Below are positions 9,601-19,708 of a stretch of 64,000 nt of DNA, piece by piece. A model generated the notes under the pieces. It was not told the origin of the DNA. It saw only the letters and a list, made by a program, of their open reading frames with translations, and did no database searches. The stretch covers positions 375,321 through 439,320 of the forward strand of contig NZ_LMDS01000001.1 in the NCBI RefSeq assembly GCF_001425865.1. Direction: 5' to 3'. Within the stretch, counting starts at the first letter, position 1, and every line of letters starts with the position of its first letter. Position numbers and translations under genes: made by a program. The stretch comes from Rhizobacter sp. Root404. GTDB taxonomy: Bacteria > Pseudomonadota > Gammaproteobacteria > Burkholderiales > Burkholderiaceae_C.

Positions 9601-9676
9601 GCCGGCTTAGCTCAGTTGGTAGAGCACCCGCCTTGTAAGCGGAAGGTCGTCAGTTCGATCCCGACAGCCGGCACCA
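9601..9676 (+). tRNA. tRNA-Thr (anticodon UGU)
   Basis: The cloverleaf is visible in full. The acceptor stem is GCCGGCT (9601-9607) with AGCCGGC (9666-9672), discriminator A9673 and an encoded CCA at 9674-9676. The D stem is GCTC/GAGC. The anticodon loop CTTGTAA has anticodon TGT at 9634-9636, and the T arm is GTCAG-TTCGATC-CCGAC style. The outermost anticodon-stem pair (C27-A43) is mismatched, while the other four pair normally. It reads ACA and, by wobble, other threonine codons. The convergent glycosidase gene ends 8 bases further on. Confidence 0.96.
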
Positions 9677-9683
9677 TGCGCCC

Positions 9684-11942
9684 TCAGCGCAACACCACGT
9701 ACATCGTCCCGACCGGAAAGCGGAACTCCACCTGGGCCGCGTCGCGCTTGAGCGCGACGGCGGCGACCGGCATGCCGTTCATGTCGAGCGCGGTGGCGCG
9801 GGTCAGCGCCGGGTTGCGGATCGTCACGTCGAGCTGCGCGTTCTCGACCCGCCACGGCGCCGTGCCGAACGATTTCACCTCCCAGCCGGCGACGGCCGCA
9901 GCGCCCTTGGGCGCGATCTGCACCGGCACCTGAAGCCACCCGGTCGGCCGGCTCTGCGTCGCGTACTGCACCAGGACCTGCCGCGATCGTGCCAGCGGCA
10001 ACCCGTCGAGCGTGACCGCCAGCGCGGCGCCGAAGGCATTCGTCGACGCGAAGCGCACGTCGCTCAGCTGGTGCACCGGCGCGCCCGCGAAGTGGGCGGC
10101 GACACCTTGCACCATCGGTGCGTCGACGGTGCACACCCCGCGCGCCGCGTCCATCACGATCTGCTCGGACGCGGCGCGGATGATGCCCGCCGCCGCGCGC
10201 GCCGCCCACCCGGTGGTCGAGGTGGCGGCGCGATCGGTAGCGAACGCGACCGTGACCGGGCCGGCGAGGAACGCCGTGGGCGGGACCGCGCCGGCGTTTG
10301 CGCCTGACGCCGTGCGGGTCGCATCGCGGTTCGGATCGAAGGCGTTGGCCTCGACGACGGCCGGCACCTGGCGCTTCCACAGGTCGTCGAGCGGCCGGCC
10401 CTCGGCGACGACCGGCGCGGCGCGCTTCAGGTAGCCGCTGCGGTACGCCAGCGCGGCAGCCGGGAAGCTGCCGAGCACATCGGGCTCGGCGAACGACCAT
10501 TTCTGCAGCGACGGCAGGTAGCCGTTGGCCGATCGCGGCGGGGCGAAGCCTTCCTCGCCGGTGCTGAACCAGTAGTAGCCGCCAATGCCGGTCAGTGACG
10601 CATACGCCGCGATCAGGAACGGCCCTTCGGCACCGTAGCCGTTCGGCGCGACCCAGCCGCCTTCGGTCACGAGCATCGGTCGCCCTTGCGTCTGGCGCAG
10701 GTTGATCGGCAACGCGGCCGGATCGCGCAACACGCTCTCGCGCGTGAACCGGTCGCCGTTCAGGACCGCCCAGCCGTTGGACGGACCTTCGTGCAGGCCG
10801 CCGGTGTAGACGTTGGTGGCGTCGACATCGCCGGCGGTGTACGACCAGCGTTCGACGTCGCCCAGCCGCGCGTTGCTCGCCGTGCGCCAGTTGCCGGCGT
10901 TGATCAGCGGCCGCACGCCGAGTTCGCGCTTCAGGTAGTCGACGGTGCGCGCGTTGAACGCCTGCATTGTCCGGGCGTAGAACTCGGTCTGATCGGCCAG
11001 CCGCGCGGCGCGTCCGCCGCGGGGCGGGGCCTGCGTGAGCTGCCACATCGGCAGCAGCGCGAGGCGGTTCGCTTCCGGCGCATCGCCCGGTGCGCGCTCG
11101 CCCGCCCAGGCCGCGAGCGCCTTCTCGAGCGAGCCGTGCCGCCCGGCCGCGAACTCTGCGAAGCGCGTCTCCAGCGCCTGGCGTTGCGCGCCCTGGATCG
11201 AGTCGACGGTCCAGAACAGCAGGCTGTCCTCGTTCTGCAGCTGGATCAGCGCGACGCTCGGATCCTGCGCCAGCGCCACGCCGGTGTACGGGTTCTTTTC
11301 GGTCAGCAGCTTCTTCAGCCAGGTGCGGTAGGCCGTCTGCAAGGTCTCGTCGAAGAACAGCAGGCCCCACGCGGCCTGCCCGGCGCCGCCGGGGATGTCC
11401 CAGGTCTTCGCGAACTTCATCCGCGCGGCCCAATAGGGGGAGATCGTCGTGTAGATCCCCTCGCGGCGCATCGCGGCGACGGTGCGCCAGATGCTGTCGC
11501 GCTCGGCCTCGTCGATGTCCGTGATCGCGGCAGTCGGGTGCGCGGCGAGGTCGGGGCTGATCTGCCGGTGCAGGCGCACCATGTTGACGCCGCGCTTGGC
11601 GAGAAAGCGTGCGTGGCGCGCCAGGTCCGGCGCGGTCTTCGGCCCGAGAGGCTTGGCGACGAACGGGCCGTGGCCGGTGTCGGTGTTGACGGCCCAGAAG
11701 CGGATCGGTTGCCCGTCGCCGCGCACGAAGCCGCCGTCCAGGCCCACCCGCACGAAGCCGGTCGCGCCGGCCAACGGTTCGTTCAGGCGGCGCAGGTCGA
11801 GCAGCGCGGCGGGATCGAAGGTGTCTGCCGGGGGGTCGAACGCCCAGGTGCCCGCGTCCTGCGCCCGCAGCGTCGGCGTCGCCGACAGGCCGAGCACCAG
11901 CGCCGCGGCGATCAGCGCGTGGCGCCGGCATCGGCCGGTCAT
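9684..11942 (-). CDS. Secreted clan GH-A-like glycoside hydrolase
   Basis: This predicted exported protein of 752 residues has a signal peptide (HALIAAALVLGLSATPTLRA, cleavage near residue 28) and a TIM-barrel glycosidase core. Clan GH-A hallmarks are visible. LIQLQNED at about 232-239 supplies a candidate acid/base Glu238 preceded by Asn, and MLVTEGGW supplies a candidate nucleophile Glu427. Substrate-binding motifs such as RLHRQIS and an aromatic YYWFSTGEEGF segment are also present. The C-terminal 250 residues look like beta-sandwich accessory domains. The substrate cannot be told from sequence. The start codon overlaps the dciA stop by 4 bp (ATGA), so the two are likely coupled. The gene ends 8 bases from tRNA-Thr. 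Confidence 0.75.
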   Translation of the reverse strand: MTGRCRRHALIAAALVLGLSATPTLRAQDAGTWAFDPPADTFDPAALLDLRRLNEPLAGATGFVRVGLDGGFVRGDGQPIRFWAVNTDTGHGPFVAKPLGPKTAPDLARHARFLAKRGVNMVRLHRQISPDLAAHPTAAITDIDEAERDSIWRTVAAMRREGIYTTISPYWAARMKFAKTWDIPGGAGQAAWGLLFFDETLQTAYRTWLKKLLTEKNPYTGVALAQDPSVALIQLQNEDSLLFWTVDSIQGAQRQALETRFAEFAAGRHGSLEKALAAWAGERAPGDAPEANRLALLPMWQLTQAPPRGGRAARLADQTEFYARTMQAFNARTVDYLKRELGVRPLINAGNWRTASNARLGDVERWSYTAGDVDATNVYTGGLHEGPSNGWAVLNGDRFTRESVLRDPAALPINLRQTQGRPMLVTEGGWVAPNGYGAEGPFLIAAYASLTGIGGYYWFSTGEEGFAPPRSANGYLPSLQKWSFAEPDVLGSFPAAALAYRSGYLKRAAPVVAEGRPLDDLWKRQVPAVVEANAFDPNRDATRTASGANAGAVPPTAFLAGPVTVAFATDRAATSTTGWAARAAAGIIRAASEQIVMDAARGVCTVDAPMVQGVAAHFAGAPVHQLSDVRFASTNAFGAALAVTLDGLPLARSRQVLVQYATQSRPTGWLQVPVQIAPKGAAAVAGWEVKSFGTAPWRVENAQLDVTIRNPALTRATALDMNGMPVAAVALKRDAAQVEFRFPVGTMYVVLR

Positions 11943-12268
11943 GTCGATTGAACCTTCACCCGGATTGCGCTAACCTCCCACCCCCGTTCGCGCAGCAGGT
12001 CTTCGAGGCGCGGTTGCAACTGCCGCAGCTTCGCGGCCACTGCCGCATTGGCGGCCAGCAGCGACCAGCCGTTCTCGTCGACCGGGCCCGGCCGGACGTG
12101 TGCGGCGAGCGCGGACGGCATGCCGGCGCGGATCGCCTCGAATCGGGCGTTGGAGTCGCGCATCAGCAGTTGCAGGCGGGCGAGCGGCGCGCTTTTTGCC
12201 AGTGCCTGCTCGATGCGCAGCGCATCCGGTGTGACCGGCAGCGGTCGCGAGGAATGCTTGGGGTTCAC
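11939..12268 (-). CDS. dciA: DciA-like protein (DUF721)
   Basis: DciA is the replicative-helicase operator that replaces DnaC in most bacteria and helps load DnaB. The 109-residue product carries the DUF721-type pattern: a conserved region LARLQLLMRDSNARFEAIRAGMPSAL, a strand WSLLAANAAVAAKLRQLQPRLEDLL with the typical alternating hydrophobics, and GWEVSAIRVKVQ at the end. I chose GTG 12268; longer in-frame readings run back through the divergent peptidase gene. Its place beside an M23 peptidase and secA is the usual proteobacterial context for dciA, which supports the call. It overlaps the glycosidase start by 4 bp. Confidence 0.72.
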   Translation of the reverse strand: MNPKHSSRPLPVTPDALRIEQALAKSAPLARLQLLMRDSNARFEAIRAGMPSALAAHVRPGPVDENGWSLLAANAAVAAKLRQLQPRLEDLLRERGWEVSAIRVKVQST

Positions 12269-12284
12269 CCGAGGGAGTGTAGCG

Positions 12285-13247
12285 ATGCAGATTCTGATCA
12301 CCCATGGCAGCCTGGCGCGCACGCGCGTGCTGCGCTTCAACCGCTGGCAACTCGGCGCCGCGCTGCTCGGTCTGGTCATCGGCCTGACGCTGCTGTCCGG
12401 CACGGTCTACAACTTTGTCTTCCTGAAGGCCGCGCGCGAGGGCTGGCCGGTCGTCAGCCAGTTGGTGCGGTTCGTGGTGCGCGACGAGTTCGCGCAGCGC
12501 GACCGCTTCATGCGCGAGAACCTCGACGCGATGGCGCAGAAGGTCGGCGAGGTCCAGGCCAAGCTGATCCGGCTCGAGGCGATGGGCGACCGCGTCTCGA
12601 CCGCGGTCGGCGTCAAGCCGGAGGAACTCAAGTCGGTGCCGCGCGCCGGCGGGCAGGGTGGTCCGTTCGTGCCGCTGGCCGCCGGCGTGGCGCCATCGCT
12701 CGAGCAACTCGGCGATGCGCTCGACGCCGTCAGCATCGAGGCCGACCAGCGTACCGATGTCTTCACGCTGCTGGAATCCCGCCTGCTGGAATCGCGACTG
12801 ACCGCGCTGATGATTCCCAACAGCCGCCCGGTCGACGGCGCGGTCGGCTCCGGGTTCGGATTCCGTGCCGACCCGTTCACCGGTCGCGCGGCGCTGCACA
12901 CCGGGCTCGACTTCCCGAGCGACATCGGCACGCCAGTGCGCGCCGCGGCCGGCGGCGTCGTGCTCTCGAGCGAGCATCATCCCGAGTACGGCCAGCTGGT
13001 CGAACTTGACCACGGCAATGGCCTGGTGACCCGGTACGCCCACAACTCGCGGGTACTGGTGCGCGCCGGCGACCTGGTCAGGCGCGGGCAGGTGATTGCC
13101 GAGGTCGGCACGTCGGGACGGTCCACCGGGCCGCACCTGCACTTCGAGGTGCTGGTCGATGGCGTGCCGCAGAATCCCGCCAGGTTCCTCGCCGGCGGCG
13201 ACGCGCCGCTCGCGGCCGCCGCCAAGTCCTCCCGCCCGCGGCGCTGA
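12285..13247 (+). CDS. M23 family metallopeptidase (membrane-anchored)
   Basis: This is a predicted LytM-type zinc endopeptidase acting on peptidoglycan cross-bridges in the periplasm, or a degenerate activator of amidases. The start ATG 12285 follows GAGGGAG. The 320-residue protein has a single N-terminal membrane segment (about residues 24-46, LGAALLGLVIGLTLLSGTVY), a coiled region with ENLDAMAQKVGEVQAKLIRLEAMG, and a C-terminal M23 domain. Zinc and catalytic motifs are HTGLDF, TRYAHNS and GPHLHFEV, so the active-site residues look intact. It is divergent from dciA with only 16 bp between start codons, so the promoters must overlap the genes. Confidence 0.92.
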   Translation: MQILITHGSLARTRVLRFNRWQLGAALLGLVIGLTLLSGTVYNFVFLKAAREGWPVVSQLVRFVVRDEFAQRDRFMRENLDAMAQKVGEVQAKLIRLEAMGDRVSTAVGVKPEELKSVPRAGGQGGPFVPLAAGVAPSLEQLGDALDAVSIEADQRTDVFTLLESRLLESRLTALMIPNSRPVDGAVGSGFGFRADPFTGRAALHTGLDFPSDIGTPVRAAAGGVVLSSEHHPEYGQLVELDHGNGLVTRYAHNSRVLVRAGDLVRRGQVIAEVGTSGRSTGPHLHFEVLVDGVPQNPARFLAGGDAPLAAAAKSSRPRR

Positions 13248-13277
13248 TCCGCCCCCGGTCGGCCGCGGGCTGAATGT

Positions 13278-13283
13278 TAAAAT
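13278..13283 (+). promoter_or_regulatory. Candidate -10 box for secA
   Basis: TAAAAT followed by TCACGG lies in the 197-bp gap between the M23 gene and secA. No convincing -35 hexamer is seen 16-18 bp upstream. The distance to the secA start is about 160 bp, giving a long leader if this is used. Confidence 0.35.
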
Positions 13284-13444
13284 TCACGGCTTTGGCTGCT
13301 CCGCCGCGCCGGCGAAACCTTGTTTGGCGCCCGGTCGACCGCACCTAGCCTGAACTTTCAGCGGATCTCCGCAGCGGAGCGGCGCCACGCGCTCCGCGGC
13401 CCGCGCCAGCGGCCTCGCTGCCCCGTTCCCAACCCAGACGCCGC

Positions 13445-16189
13445 ATGTTGCCCAAGCTCCTCACCTCGATTTTCGGTAGCCGCAATGACCGCCTGCTGAA
13501 GCAGTACCGGCAGGTCGTGGCCCAGGTCAACGCACTGGAGTCGCAGTTCGAGGCGCTCGACGACGCCGCCCTCGTCGCCAAGACGGACGAATTCCGGCAG
13601 CGCTTCAAGGCCGGCGAGACGCTCGACAAGATGCTGCCCGAGGCCTTCGCCGTGGTGCGCGAAGGCGGCAAGCGGGTGCTCAAGATGCGCCACTTCGACG
13701 TGCAGTTGATCGGCGGCATGACGCTGCACAACGGCAAGATCGCCGAAATGCGCACCGGCGAGGGCAAGACGCTGATGGCGACACTGCCGGTCTACCTGAA
13801 CGCCATCACCGGCCAGGGCGTCCATGTCGTCACCGTCAACGACTACCTCGCGCGCCGCGATGCCGAGTGGATGGGGCGCCTGTACACCTTCCTCGGCCTG
13901 ACGGTCGGCGTGAACACGCCGCAGATGAGCCGCGAGGAGAAGCAGGCCGCGTACGCGGCCGACGTGACCTACGGCACCAACAACGAATTCGGCTTCGACT
14001 ACCTGCGCGACAACATGGTGCAGGACGTGGCCGACCGTGTCGCGCGCGGGCTGTCGTACGCGATCGTCGACGAGGTCGACTCGATTCTGATCGACGAGGC
14101 CCGCACCCCGCTGATCATCAGCGGTCAGGCCGAAGACCACACCGAGATGTACGTGCGCATCAACGCCGTCGTCCCGCAACTGAAGAAGCAGATTGGCGAG
14201 CTCGACCTGCGCACCGGCGAGGGCGTGATCGAGCCGGGCGACTTCACGGTCGACGAGAAGAGCCACCAGGTGTTCCTGACCGAGGACGGGCACGAGAACG
14301 CCGAGCGAATCCTCGGCGAGGCCGGCCTGCTGGCCGAGGGCGCATCTCTCTACGACCCGGCCAACATCACGCTGATGCACCACGTGTACGCGGCGCTGCG
14401 GGCCAAGCACCTCTACAACCGCGACCAGCACTACGTGGTGCAGGACGGCGAGGTCGTGATCGTCGACGAGTTCACCGGGCGCCTGATGACCGGGCGACGC
14501 TGGAGCGATGGCCTGCACCAGGCCGTCGAGGCCAAGGAAGGTGTGCAGATCCAGAGCGAGAACCAGACGCTCGCGTCGATCACGTTCCAGAACTACTTCC
14601 GCATGTACGGCAAGCTGTCGGGCATGACCGGGACGGCCGATACCGAGGCCTACGAATTCCAGGAGATCTACGGCCTCGAGACCGTGGTGATCCCGCCGAA
14701 CAAGCCGACGATCCGCAAGGACGAGCTCGACCTCGTCTACAAGACCAGCCGCGAGAAGTTCGAGGCCGTGATCAAGGACATCCGCGACTGCCACGAACGC
14801 GGCCAGCCGGTGCTGGTGGGCACCACGTCGATCGAGAACTCGGAGCTGATCTCGGGGCTGCTGCAGCAGGCCAAGCTGCCGCACAACGTGCTGAACGCCA
14901 AGCAGCACCAGCGCGAGGCCGAGATCGTCGCGCAGGCCGGCCGTCCGGGCGTGATCACGATCGCGACCAACATGGCCGGCCGCGGGACCGACATCGTGCT
15001 CGGCGGCAATGTCGAGAACCAGATCAAGGCCTTCGACGCCGACGAGACCGCCACCGAGGCCGACAAGGCGGCCTACGCGACCAAGCTGCACGCCGAATGG
15101 CAAGGGCTGCACGACAGCGTCAAGGCCCAGGGCGGCCTGCGGATCATCGCGACCGAGCGCCACGAGTCGCGCCGGATCGACAACCAGCTGCGCGGCCGCT
15201 CCGGCCGCCAGGGCGACCCGGGTTCCTCGCGCTTCTACCTCTCGCTCGACGACTCGCTGATGCGCATCTTCGCCGGCGACCGCGTGCGCGCGATCATGGA
15301 GCGGCTGAAGATGCCCGACGGCGAGGCGATCGAGGCGGGCATCGTCACGCGCAGCATCGAAAGCGCGCAGCGCAAGGTCGAGGCGCGCAACTTCGACGTG
15401 CGCAAGCAGCTGCTGGAGTACGACGACGTCAGCAACGACCAGCGCAAGGTGATCTACCAGCAGCGCAACGACATCCTCGAGGCGCAGAGTCTGGCCGGGC
15501 AGATCGCCAGCCTGCGCGAGAGCACGATGACCGACGTGGTGCGCACTTTCGTGCCGACCGACAGCGTCGAGGAGCAGTGGGACCTGGCCGGCCTGGAGAA
15601 GGTGCTGGCCGACGAGTGGCACGTCGTGCTGCCGCTCAAGGCCGAGGTCGAGAAGAGCGCGTCCATCACCGACGAGGAGATCGTCGAGAAGGTCGTTGCG
15701 GCCGCGAATGCCGCGTTCGACGAGAAGGTCGAGCGGGTCGGCCTGGAGCAGTTCACGCCGTTCATGCGCATGATCCTGCTGCAGTCGATCGACTCCCACT
15801 GGCGCGAGCACCTGGCCGCGCTGGACTATTTGCGCCAGGGCATCCACCTGCGCGGCTACGCGCAGAAGAACCCGAAGCAGGAATACAAGCGCGAGGCCTT
15901 CGAGCTGTTTTCGCAACTGCTCGACGTCGTCAAGATGGACGTGACCCGCGTGCTGATGACGGTGCGCATCCAGTCGCAGGAAGAGGTCGCGCAGGCGGCC
16001 GAGGCGATCGAGGAGCGGGCCGAGCGCATCAGCAACGTCACCTACACGCACCCGAACGAGGACGGCAGCGTCTCGCAGGAGGCCGATCCGGCGACGCTGG
16101 CCGACGAGGTGCCGAAGGTCGGCCGCAACGACCCGTGCCCGTGCGGCAGCGGCAAGAAGTACAAGCAGTGTCACGGCCGCCTGGCCTGA
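13445..16189 (+). CDS. secA: Preprotein translocase ATPase SecA
   Basis: SecA is the motor ATPase that drives unfolded preproteins through SecYEG. The 914-residue protein is full length. Walker A (GEGKT) is at residues 105-109, the Walker B region reads [15 protein letters not shown], and the preprotein cross-linking domain follows. Helicase motifs [10 protein letters not shown] and [17 protein letters not shown] belong to the second nucleotide-binding fold. The C-terminal zinc site [13 protein letters not shown] (Cys898, Cys900, Cys909, His910) binds SecB. In related genomes argJ follows secA directly; here about 3.7 kb with a kinase and a signal-synthase operon lies between them. Confidence 0.99.
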   Translation: MLPKLLTSIFGSRNDRLLKQYRQVVAQVNALESQFEALDDAALVAKTDEFRQRFKAGETLDKMLPEAFAVVREGGKRVLKMRHFDVQLIGGMTLHNGKIAEMRTGEGKTLMATLPVYLNAITGQGVHVVTVNDYLARRDAEWMGRLYTFLGLTVGVNTPQMSREEKQAAYAADVTYGTNNEFGFDYLRDNMVQDVADRVARGLSYAIVDEVDSILIDEARTPLIISGQAEDHTEMYVRINAVVPQLKKQIGELDLRTGEGVIEPGDFTVDEKSHQVFLTEDGHENAERILGEAGLLAEGASLYDPANITLMHHVYAALRAKHLYNRDQHYVVQDGEVVIVDEFTGRLMTGRRWSDGLHQAVEAKEGVQIQSENQTLASITFQNYFRMYGKLSGMTGTADTEAYEFQEIYGLETVVIPPNKPTIRKDELDLVYKTSREKFEAVIKDIRDCHERGQPVLVGTTSIENSELISGLLQQAKLPHNVLNAKQHQREAEIVAQAGRPGVITIATNMAGRGTDIVLGGNVENQIKAFDADETATEADKAAYATKLHAEWQGLHDSVKAQGGLRIIATERHESRRIDNQLRGRSGRQGDPGSSRFYLSLDDSLMRIFAGDRVRAIMERLKMPDGEAIEAGIVTRSIESAQRKVEARNFDVRKQLLEYDDVSNDQRKVIYQQRNDILEAQSLAGQIASLRESTMTDVVRTFVPTDSVEEQWDLAGLEKVLADEWHVVLPLKAEVEKSASITDEEIVEKVVAAANAAFDEKVERVGLEQFTPFMRMILLQSIDSHWREHLAALDYLRQGIHLRGYAQKNPKQEYKREAFELFSQLLDVVKMDVTRVLMTVRIQSQEEVAQAAEAIEERAERISNVTYTHPNEDGSVSQEADPATLADEVPKVGRNDPCPCGSGKKYKQCHGRLA

Positions 16190-16276
16190 CGGCCTGACCC
16201 AAGTGCCGGTGCGACGCAGGAGAAATCAGCGTCCGCGCGCGTCGTGTCGCACAGCGCAGGCTATGCTCGGCGCTGG

Positions 16277-18058
16277 ATGAGCAACGACCCTGTCACCGAT
16301 GTGGCCGTGCAACGCGAGTTGTTGCGGCTCTCCCTGCACAACTCGTCGCGCAGCGTGCCGTTGCAGCTCGTCGCGGTGGTCGTGCTGGCCGGTTTGGGGT
16401 ACTACGCGGGCCTCTACGTGGCCGCCGGCGCGACCGCGCTGCTCGGCGTGGCGGTCGGCGTGTGGCGCGTCATGATCACGCGCCGCTTCGATGTCGACAC
16501 CCTGCCGGATTCCGATCTGCCTCGCGCCACGCGCCAGCTCGAAGCCAACTCGGCGCTGGCCGGACTGATGTGGGTCGTGAGCTCGTTCGGAATCTATGCG
16601 CACCTGTCCGGGACCTCGGCCACCGCCTATGTGGTGTTCGCCTGCGGCTCGATCTCGACGGCCGCGTTCTTCATGTCGCTGGTGGGCCGCTCATTTCTTT
16701 GGCTCGCGGTGCCCGAACTGGGCAGTGTGTTCCTGGCCACCCTGATCGCCGAGTCGGTGCGATCGGTGCCTCTGGCGGTGCTGGTGGCGCTGTACGGCGT
16801 CACGATGGTGCGGGCGGCGAAGCAGTTCAGCGACACCACCGTGCGCGCCGTTCGCCACGCACTCGAGGCCGATGCGGCGAACGCGTCGCTGCAGCTGGCC
16901 AAGGAATCCGCCGAGAGCGCGAACCTCGCGAAGTCGCAGTTCTTGGCGACGATGAGCCACGAGATCCGCACGCCGATGAACGGGGTGATGGGCTCCCTCG
17001 AGCTGCTGCGGCGCTCGGTGCTGGACCCGGACCAGCGCCGCCTGGTGCGCACGGCGTCGCAGTCGAGCGCGTCGCTGATGAGCATCCTGAACGACGTGCT
17101 CGACCACTCGAAGATCGAGGCCGGCAAGCTCAGCCTCGTCGACGCGCCGGTCTCGCTGCATGCGATGGCGGTCTCGGTGATGACGCTGTTCCGCGGCAAT
17201 GCGGATGCCAAGGGGCTGACGTTGAACCTGGACATCGAGCCAGATGTCGAGGATTGGGTGCTGACCGACGCGCAGCGGCTCAAGCAGGTGCTGCTCAATC
17301 TGGTCGGGAATGCGATCAAGTTCACCGAGCGTGGTGACGTGATGCTGCGCTTGTCGCCGTCCACCGTCCCGGCCCGCGACAAGCGCGTCGGCATCACGTT
17401 CGAGATCCGCGATACCGGCATCGGCATCCCGGCCGAGGCGCAGCCGGACCTGTTCCAGCCGTTCCATCAGGTCGACGGGTCGCGCAGTCGCCGGCGCGGT
17501 GGCACCGGGCTGGGGCTGGCGATCAGCCAGGCCATCGTCCAGGCGATGGGCGGATCGATCGAGGTCAAGAGCCGGCCGGGCTTCGGCTCGCGCTTCCGCT
17601 TCACGCTGAACCTGGAACGCGACCCCGAGACCGTGCACGCGCCGCCGGGCGAGTCGGCGCTCGGCGGCCTGGACGGCGAGTCGAGCCTGATGGGCGTGGT
17701 GCTGGTCGTCGAGGACAACGATGTGAACCGGATGATCGCGCGCGAGGTGCTGCAGTCGATCGGGGTCAGCGTCGTCGAGGCGACCGACGGCATCGAAGCG
17801 CTGGCGCAACTCGAACTGAACAATGTCGACGTGGTGCTGATGGATTGCCAGATGCCGGTGATGGACGGCTACCAGGCAGCGCGCGAGATCCGCAGCCGCG
17901 AGGCCAAGAGCGGGGCGCCCCGCGTCCCGATCCTGGCGCTCACCGCCGATGCATTCGAGGAAGACGCGATGCGCTCGCGCGAGGCGGGCATGGATGGACA
18001 TCTGGCCAAGCCCTATACGCGCGAGCAGCTGCTGGAGCTGCTGCGCAACTGGCTCTGA
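16277..18058 (+). CDS. Hybrid sensor histidine kinase/response regulator (RpfC-like layout, no Hpt)
   Basis: This membrane sensor kinase of 593 residues has several hydrophobic segments between about residues 28 and 178, with almost no periplasmic domain. A dimerisation/phosphoacceptor domain has His228 in [16 protein letters not shown] HATPase domain shows the N box ([15 protein letters not shown]), DTGIGIP and [12 protein letters not shown]-terminal receiver has phospho-acceptor Asp523 in [13 protein letters not shown] and the KP motif near the end. There is no Hpt domain after the receiver, unlike Xanthomonas RpfC. I chose ATG 16277; GTG 16244 is in frame. It is convergent with the RpfF-like gene, 18 bp apart, which suggests it may sense that gene's product. 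This is inference from position. Confidence 0.88.
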   Translation: MSNDPVTDVAVQRELLRLSLHNSSRSVPLQLVAVVVLAGLGYYAGLYVAAGATALLGVAVGVWRVMITRRFDVDTLPDSDLPRATRQLEANSALAGLMWVVSSFGIYAHLSGTSATAYVVFACGSISTAAFFMSLVGRSFLWLAVPELGSVFLATLIAESVRSVPLAVLVALYGVTMVRAAKQFSDTTVRAVRHALEADAANASLQLAKESAESANLAKSQFLATMSHEIRTPMNGVMGSLELLRRSVLDPDQRRLVRTASQSSASLMSILNDVLDHSKIEAGKLSLVDAPVSLHAMAVSVMTLFRGNADAKGLTLNLDIEPDVEDWVLTDAQRLKQVLLNLVGNAIKFTERGDVMLRLSPSTVPARDKRVGITFEIRDTGIGIPAEAQPDLFQPFHQVDGSRSRRRGGTGLGLAISQAIVQAMGGSIEVKSRPGFGSRFRFTLNLERDPETVHAPPGESALGGLDGESSLMGVVLVVEDNDVNRMIAREVLQSIGVSVVEATDGIEALAQLELNNVDVVLMDCQMPVMDGYQAAREIRSREAKSGAPRVPILALTADAFEEDAMRSREAGMDGHLAKPYTREQLLELLRNWL

Positions 18059-18076
18059 ACGGTCGAGGACAGGCGC

Positions 18077-19024
18077 TCAGTTGAGCGCCGACCACTCGGT
18101 GATGCCGGTGCGCTCCTCGCCCCAGGCCGTATCCAGCTCCATGCGCTTGATCTCGTCGACGGCGCCTTCGCGGGTGATGTCCCCGGCCTTGCGCACCTGG
18201 GCGCGCGCCAGCCGCTCCATCAGACGCAGGTCGCGGTCGCTCAGGTCCAGCGCCGAGGTCGTCCACTGGTCGACGATCGCCATCAGCATCTCGCGCGTGA
18301 TCGGGGCCGCGAGGCGCCGGGCTTCCAGCGCCGCCAGCGTGCCGCGCAGCCGCGGGTGCACCTGGGCCAGCACCGCCTCGATCGCCGCCTCACCCTCGCC
18401 GTCCTCGACGATGACGTCCACCAGGTGGCGCCGCATCAATTGCTCGGCGGTGTAGAGGCGGCCCGACAGGATCATCTCGTTCGCGATCGAGAAACCCGCC
18501 TTGCGGATCACGAAGTTCCACGCGCCCATGCCCGGAAACAGGTTGAACAACACCTCGGGGAAGCCGGCCTGCGCACTGCGCTCGAAGATGATCTTGTGGA
18601 ACGGCATCACCGATTCGAGCCCGCCGCCCAGGGTGTCGCCCTGCACCAGCACCGTCGTGTGCACGCCCAGCTTGGATGCGTTCTCCAGCCACCACACCAT
18701 CTCCACGCAGCGCCGGCCGTACATGCGCAGAGAGTCCACGTCGCGCGCCCGGATCAGCAGCACGAACAGCGACAGGTCGCCGCCGAAGTTGAAGACGCCG
18801 GTGACGTCGGACGTGAGGACCAGGTGCTTGACCAGGCCAGGGCTGGCTTCGATGTCGTCGAGCACGCGCTGCATCTCGGCGATGCCCGCCAGGCTGTAGC
18901 ACTGGATCGGCTTGACGTAGGTGCGCACGCGCAGCGCCTGCCGGTCCGGGTTCCACTCCAGTCGCAGGTACTTGTACGGGCGCGTCATCAGCGCCGTCAG
19001 CTGCGCTTTCTCGTGTGGAGTCAT
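18077..19024 (-). CDS. rpfF: RpfF/DspF-type crotonase, putative DSF-family signal synthase
   Basis: Family members release cis-2-unsaturated fatty acids (diffusible signal factors) by acting as both dehydratase and thioesterase on acyl-ACP. The 315-residue protein has the RpfF-specific stretches [27 protein letters not shown] and [16 protein letters not shown]. The two catalytic glutamates fall at Glu137 and Glu157, 20 residues apart, as Glu141 and Glu161 are in the Xanthomonas enzyme. The start ATG 19024 overlaps the upstream gene's stop (ATGA), implying coupled translation. It is convergent with a hybrid kinase. An ordinary enoyl-CoA hydratase is less likely given these motifs. The actual acyl product cannot be predicted. 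Confidence 0.85.
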   Translation of the reverse strand: MTPHEKAQLTALMTRPYKYLRLEWNPDRQALRVRTYVKPIQCYSLAGIAEMQRVLDDIEASPGLVKHLVLTSDVTGVFNFGGDLSLFVLLIRARDVDSLRMYGRRCVEMVWWLENASKLGVHTTVLVQGDTLGGGLESVMPFHKIIFERSAQAGFPEVLFNLFPGMGAWNFVIRKAGFSIANEMILSGRLYTAEQLMRRHLVDVIVEDGEGEAAIEAVLAQVHPRLRGTLAALEARRLAAPITREMLMAIVDQWTTSALDLSDRDLRLMERLARAQVRKAGDITREGAVDEIKRMELDTAWGEERTGITEWSALN

Positions 19025-19668
19025 ATCGCCGCGAAGATCCCGGTGATCTGCTGGAAGTTGACGAGGGTGGACTCGACGATGGCCTCGCGCGCCGCCTCGT
19101 CGGTCAGCGTGTTGAGCACCTGGCGAAGTTCGATCATGTGCTCGGCGTCCATCGTGGCGTGCGAGCTGATGAACGAGACGCCGCGGTCGCCTTCCAGCAG
19201 CAGCGAGTCGCGGATCGCCGACGAGAACGTGCCGCCATACACCGACGCGATCACCTCCAGGGCGTACATCATGCCGAGCACCGAGCACGGATGGCGCCGA
19301 TCGGCCGACCAGTAATTGAAGCCGGTGAGCGCGAGCACATGGACCGACGGGGAGTAACCGCGGGTGTCGTCCGGCTGGACGCCCACTGCTTCCAGGTCGT
19401 TCATCACCCACTCTTCGTGTCCCGACTCCTCATGCATGTGCTCGTACAGGAAGTAGCGCACCTGGCGATGGGCATCGGTCACGCGGCTCGCGGCCGCCGC
19501 GCACACCGGGTTGAAGTGCCACACCACCTGGTACAGCTCCAGCAGCAGCTTGCGGTAGCGCTCGATCGACATGCCGTGCGCGACGGCGTCCAGCACGACC
19601 GGATGGGTCTCGAAATCTCGGCGCGCCTCGTCGGTGCGAAGCACCAGGTCAGCGAAGAAAGGCAGCAT
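19021..19668 (-). CDS. Heme-oxygenase-like (TenA/PqqC-fold) metalloenzyme
   Basis: This helical cytoplasmic protein of 215 residues resembles the iron-containing redox enzyme group of the heme-oxygenase superfamily. Candidate metal ligands are spread over the helices in the expected order: Glu44 and His51 in [11 protein letters not shown], a cluster of Glu and His around residues 77-85 ([13 protein letters not shown]), and His170, Asp174 and His177 in [11 protein letters not shown]. Relatives such as UndA use a diiron site to oxidise fatty acids. The stop codon overlaps the RpfF-like start by 4 bp, so the two proteins are probably made together. I infer a role in making, modifying or removing the fatty-acid signal; nothing in the sequence proves the substrate. 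Confidence 0.7.
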   Translation of the reverse strand: MLPFFADLVLRTDEARRDFETHPVVLDAVAHGMSIERYRKLLLELYQVVWHFNPVCAAAASRVTDAHRQVRYFLYEHMHEESGHEEWVMNDLEAVGVQPDDTRGYSPSVHVLALTGFNYWSADRRHPCSVLGMMYALEVIASVYGGTFSSAIRDSLLLEGDRGVSFISSHATMDAEHMIELRQVLNTLTDEAAREAIVESTLVNFQQITGIFAAI

Positions 19669-19708
19669 TCAATGGGTTCCCGACAACGTGATTCAGCATT
19701 CCGTGCGG

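Noticed and set aside
13358..16174. A 938-codon open frame antisense to secA
   Set aside because: It mirrors the third-position GC bias of secA, is rich in Leu/Val/Asp/His-type shadow composition, shows no domain and has no ribosome site. secA on the other strand is certain.
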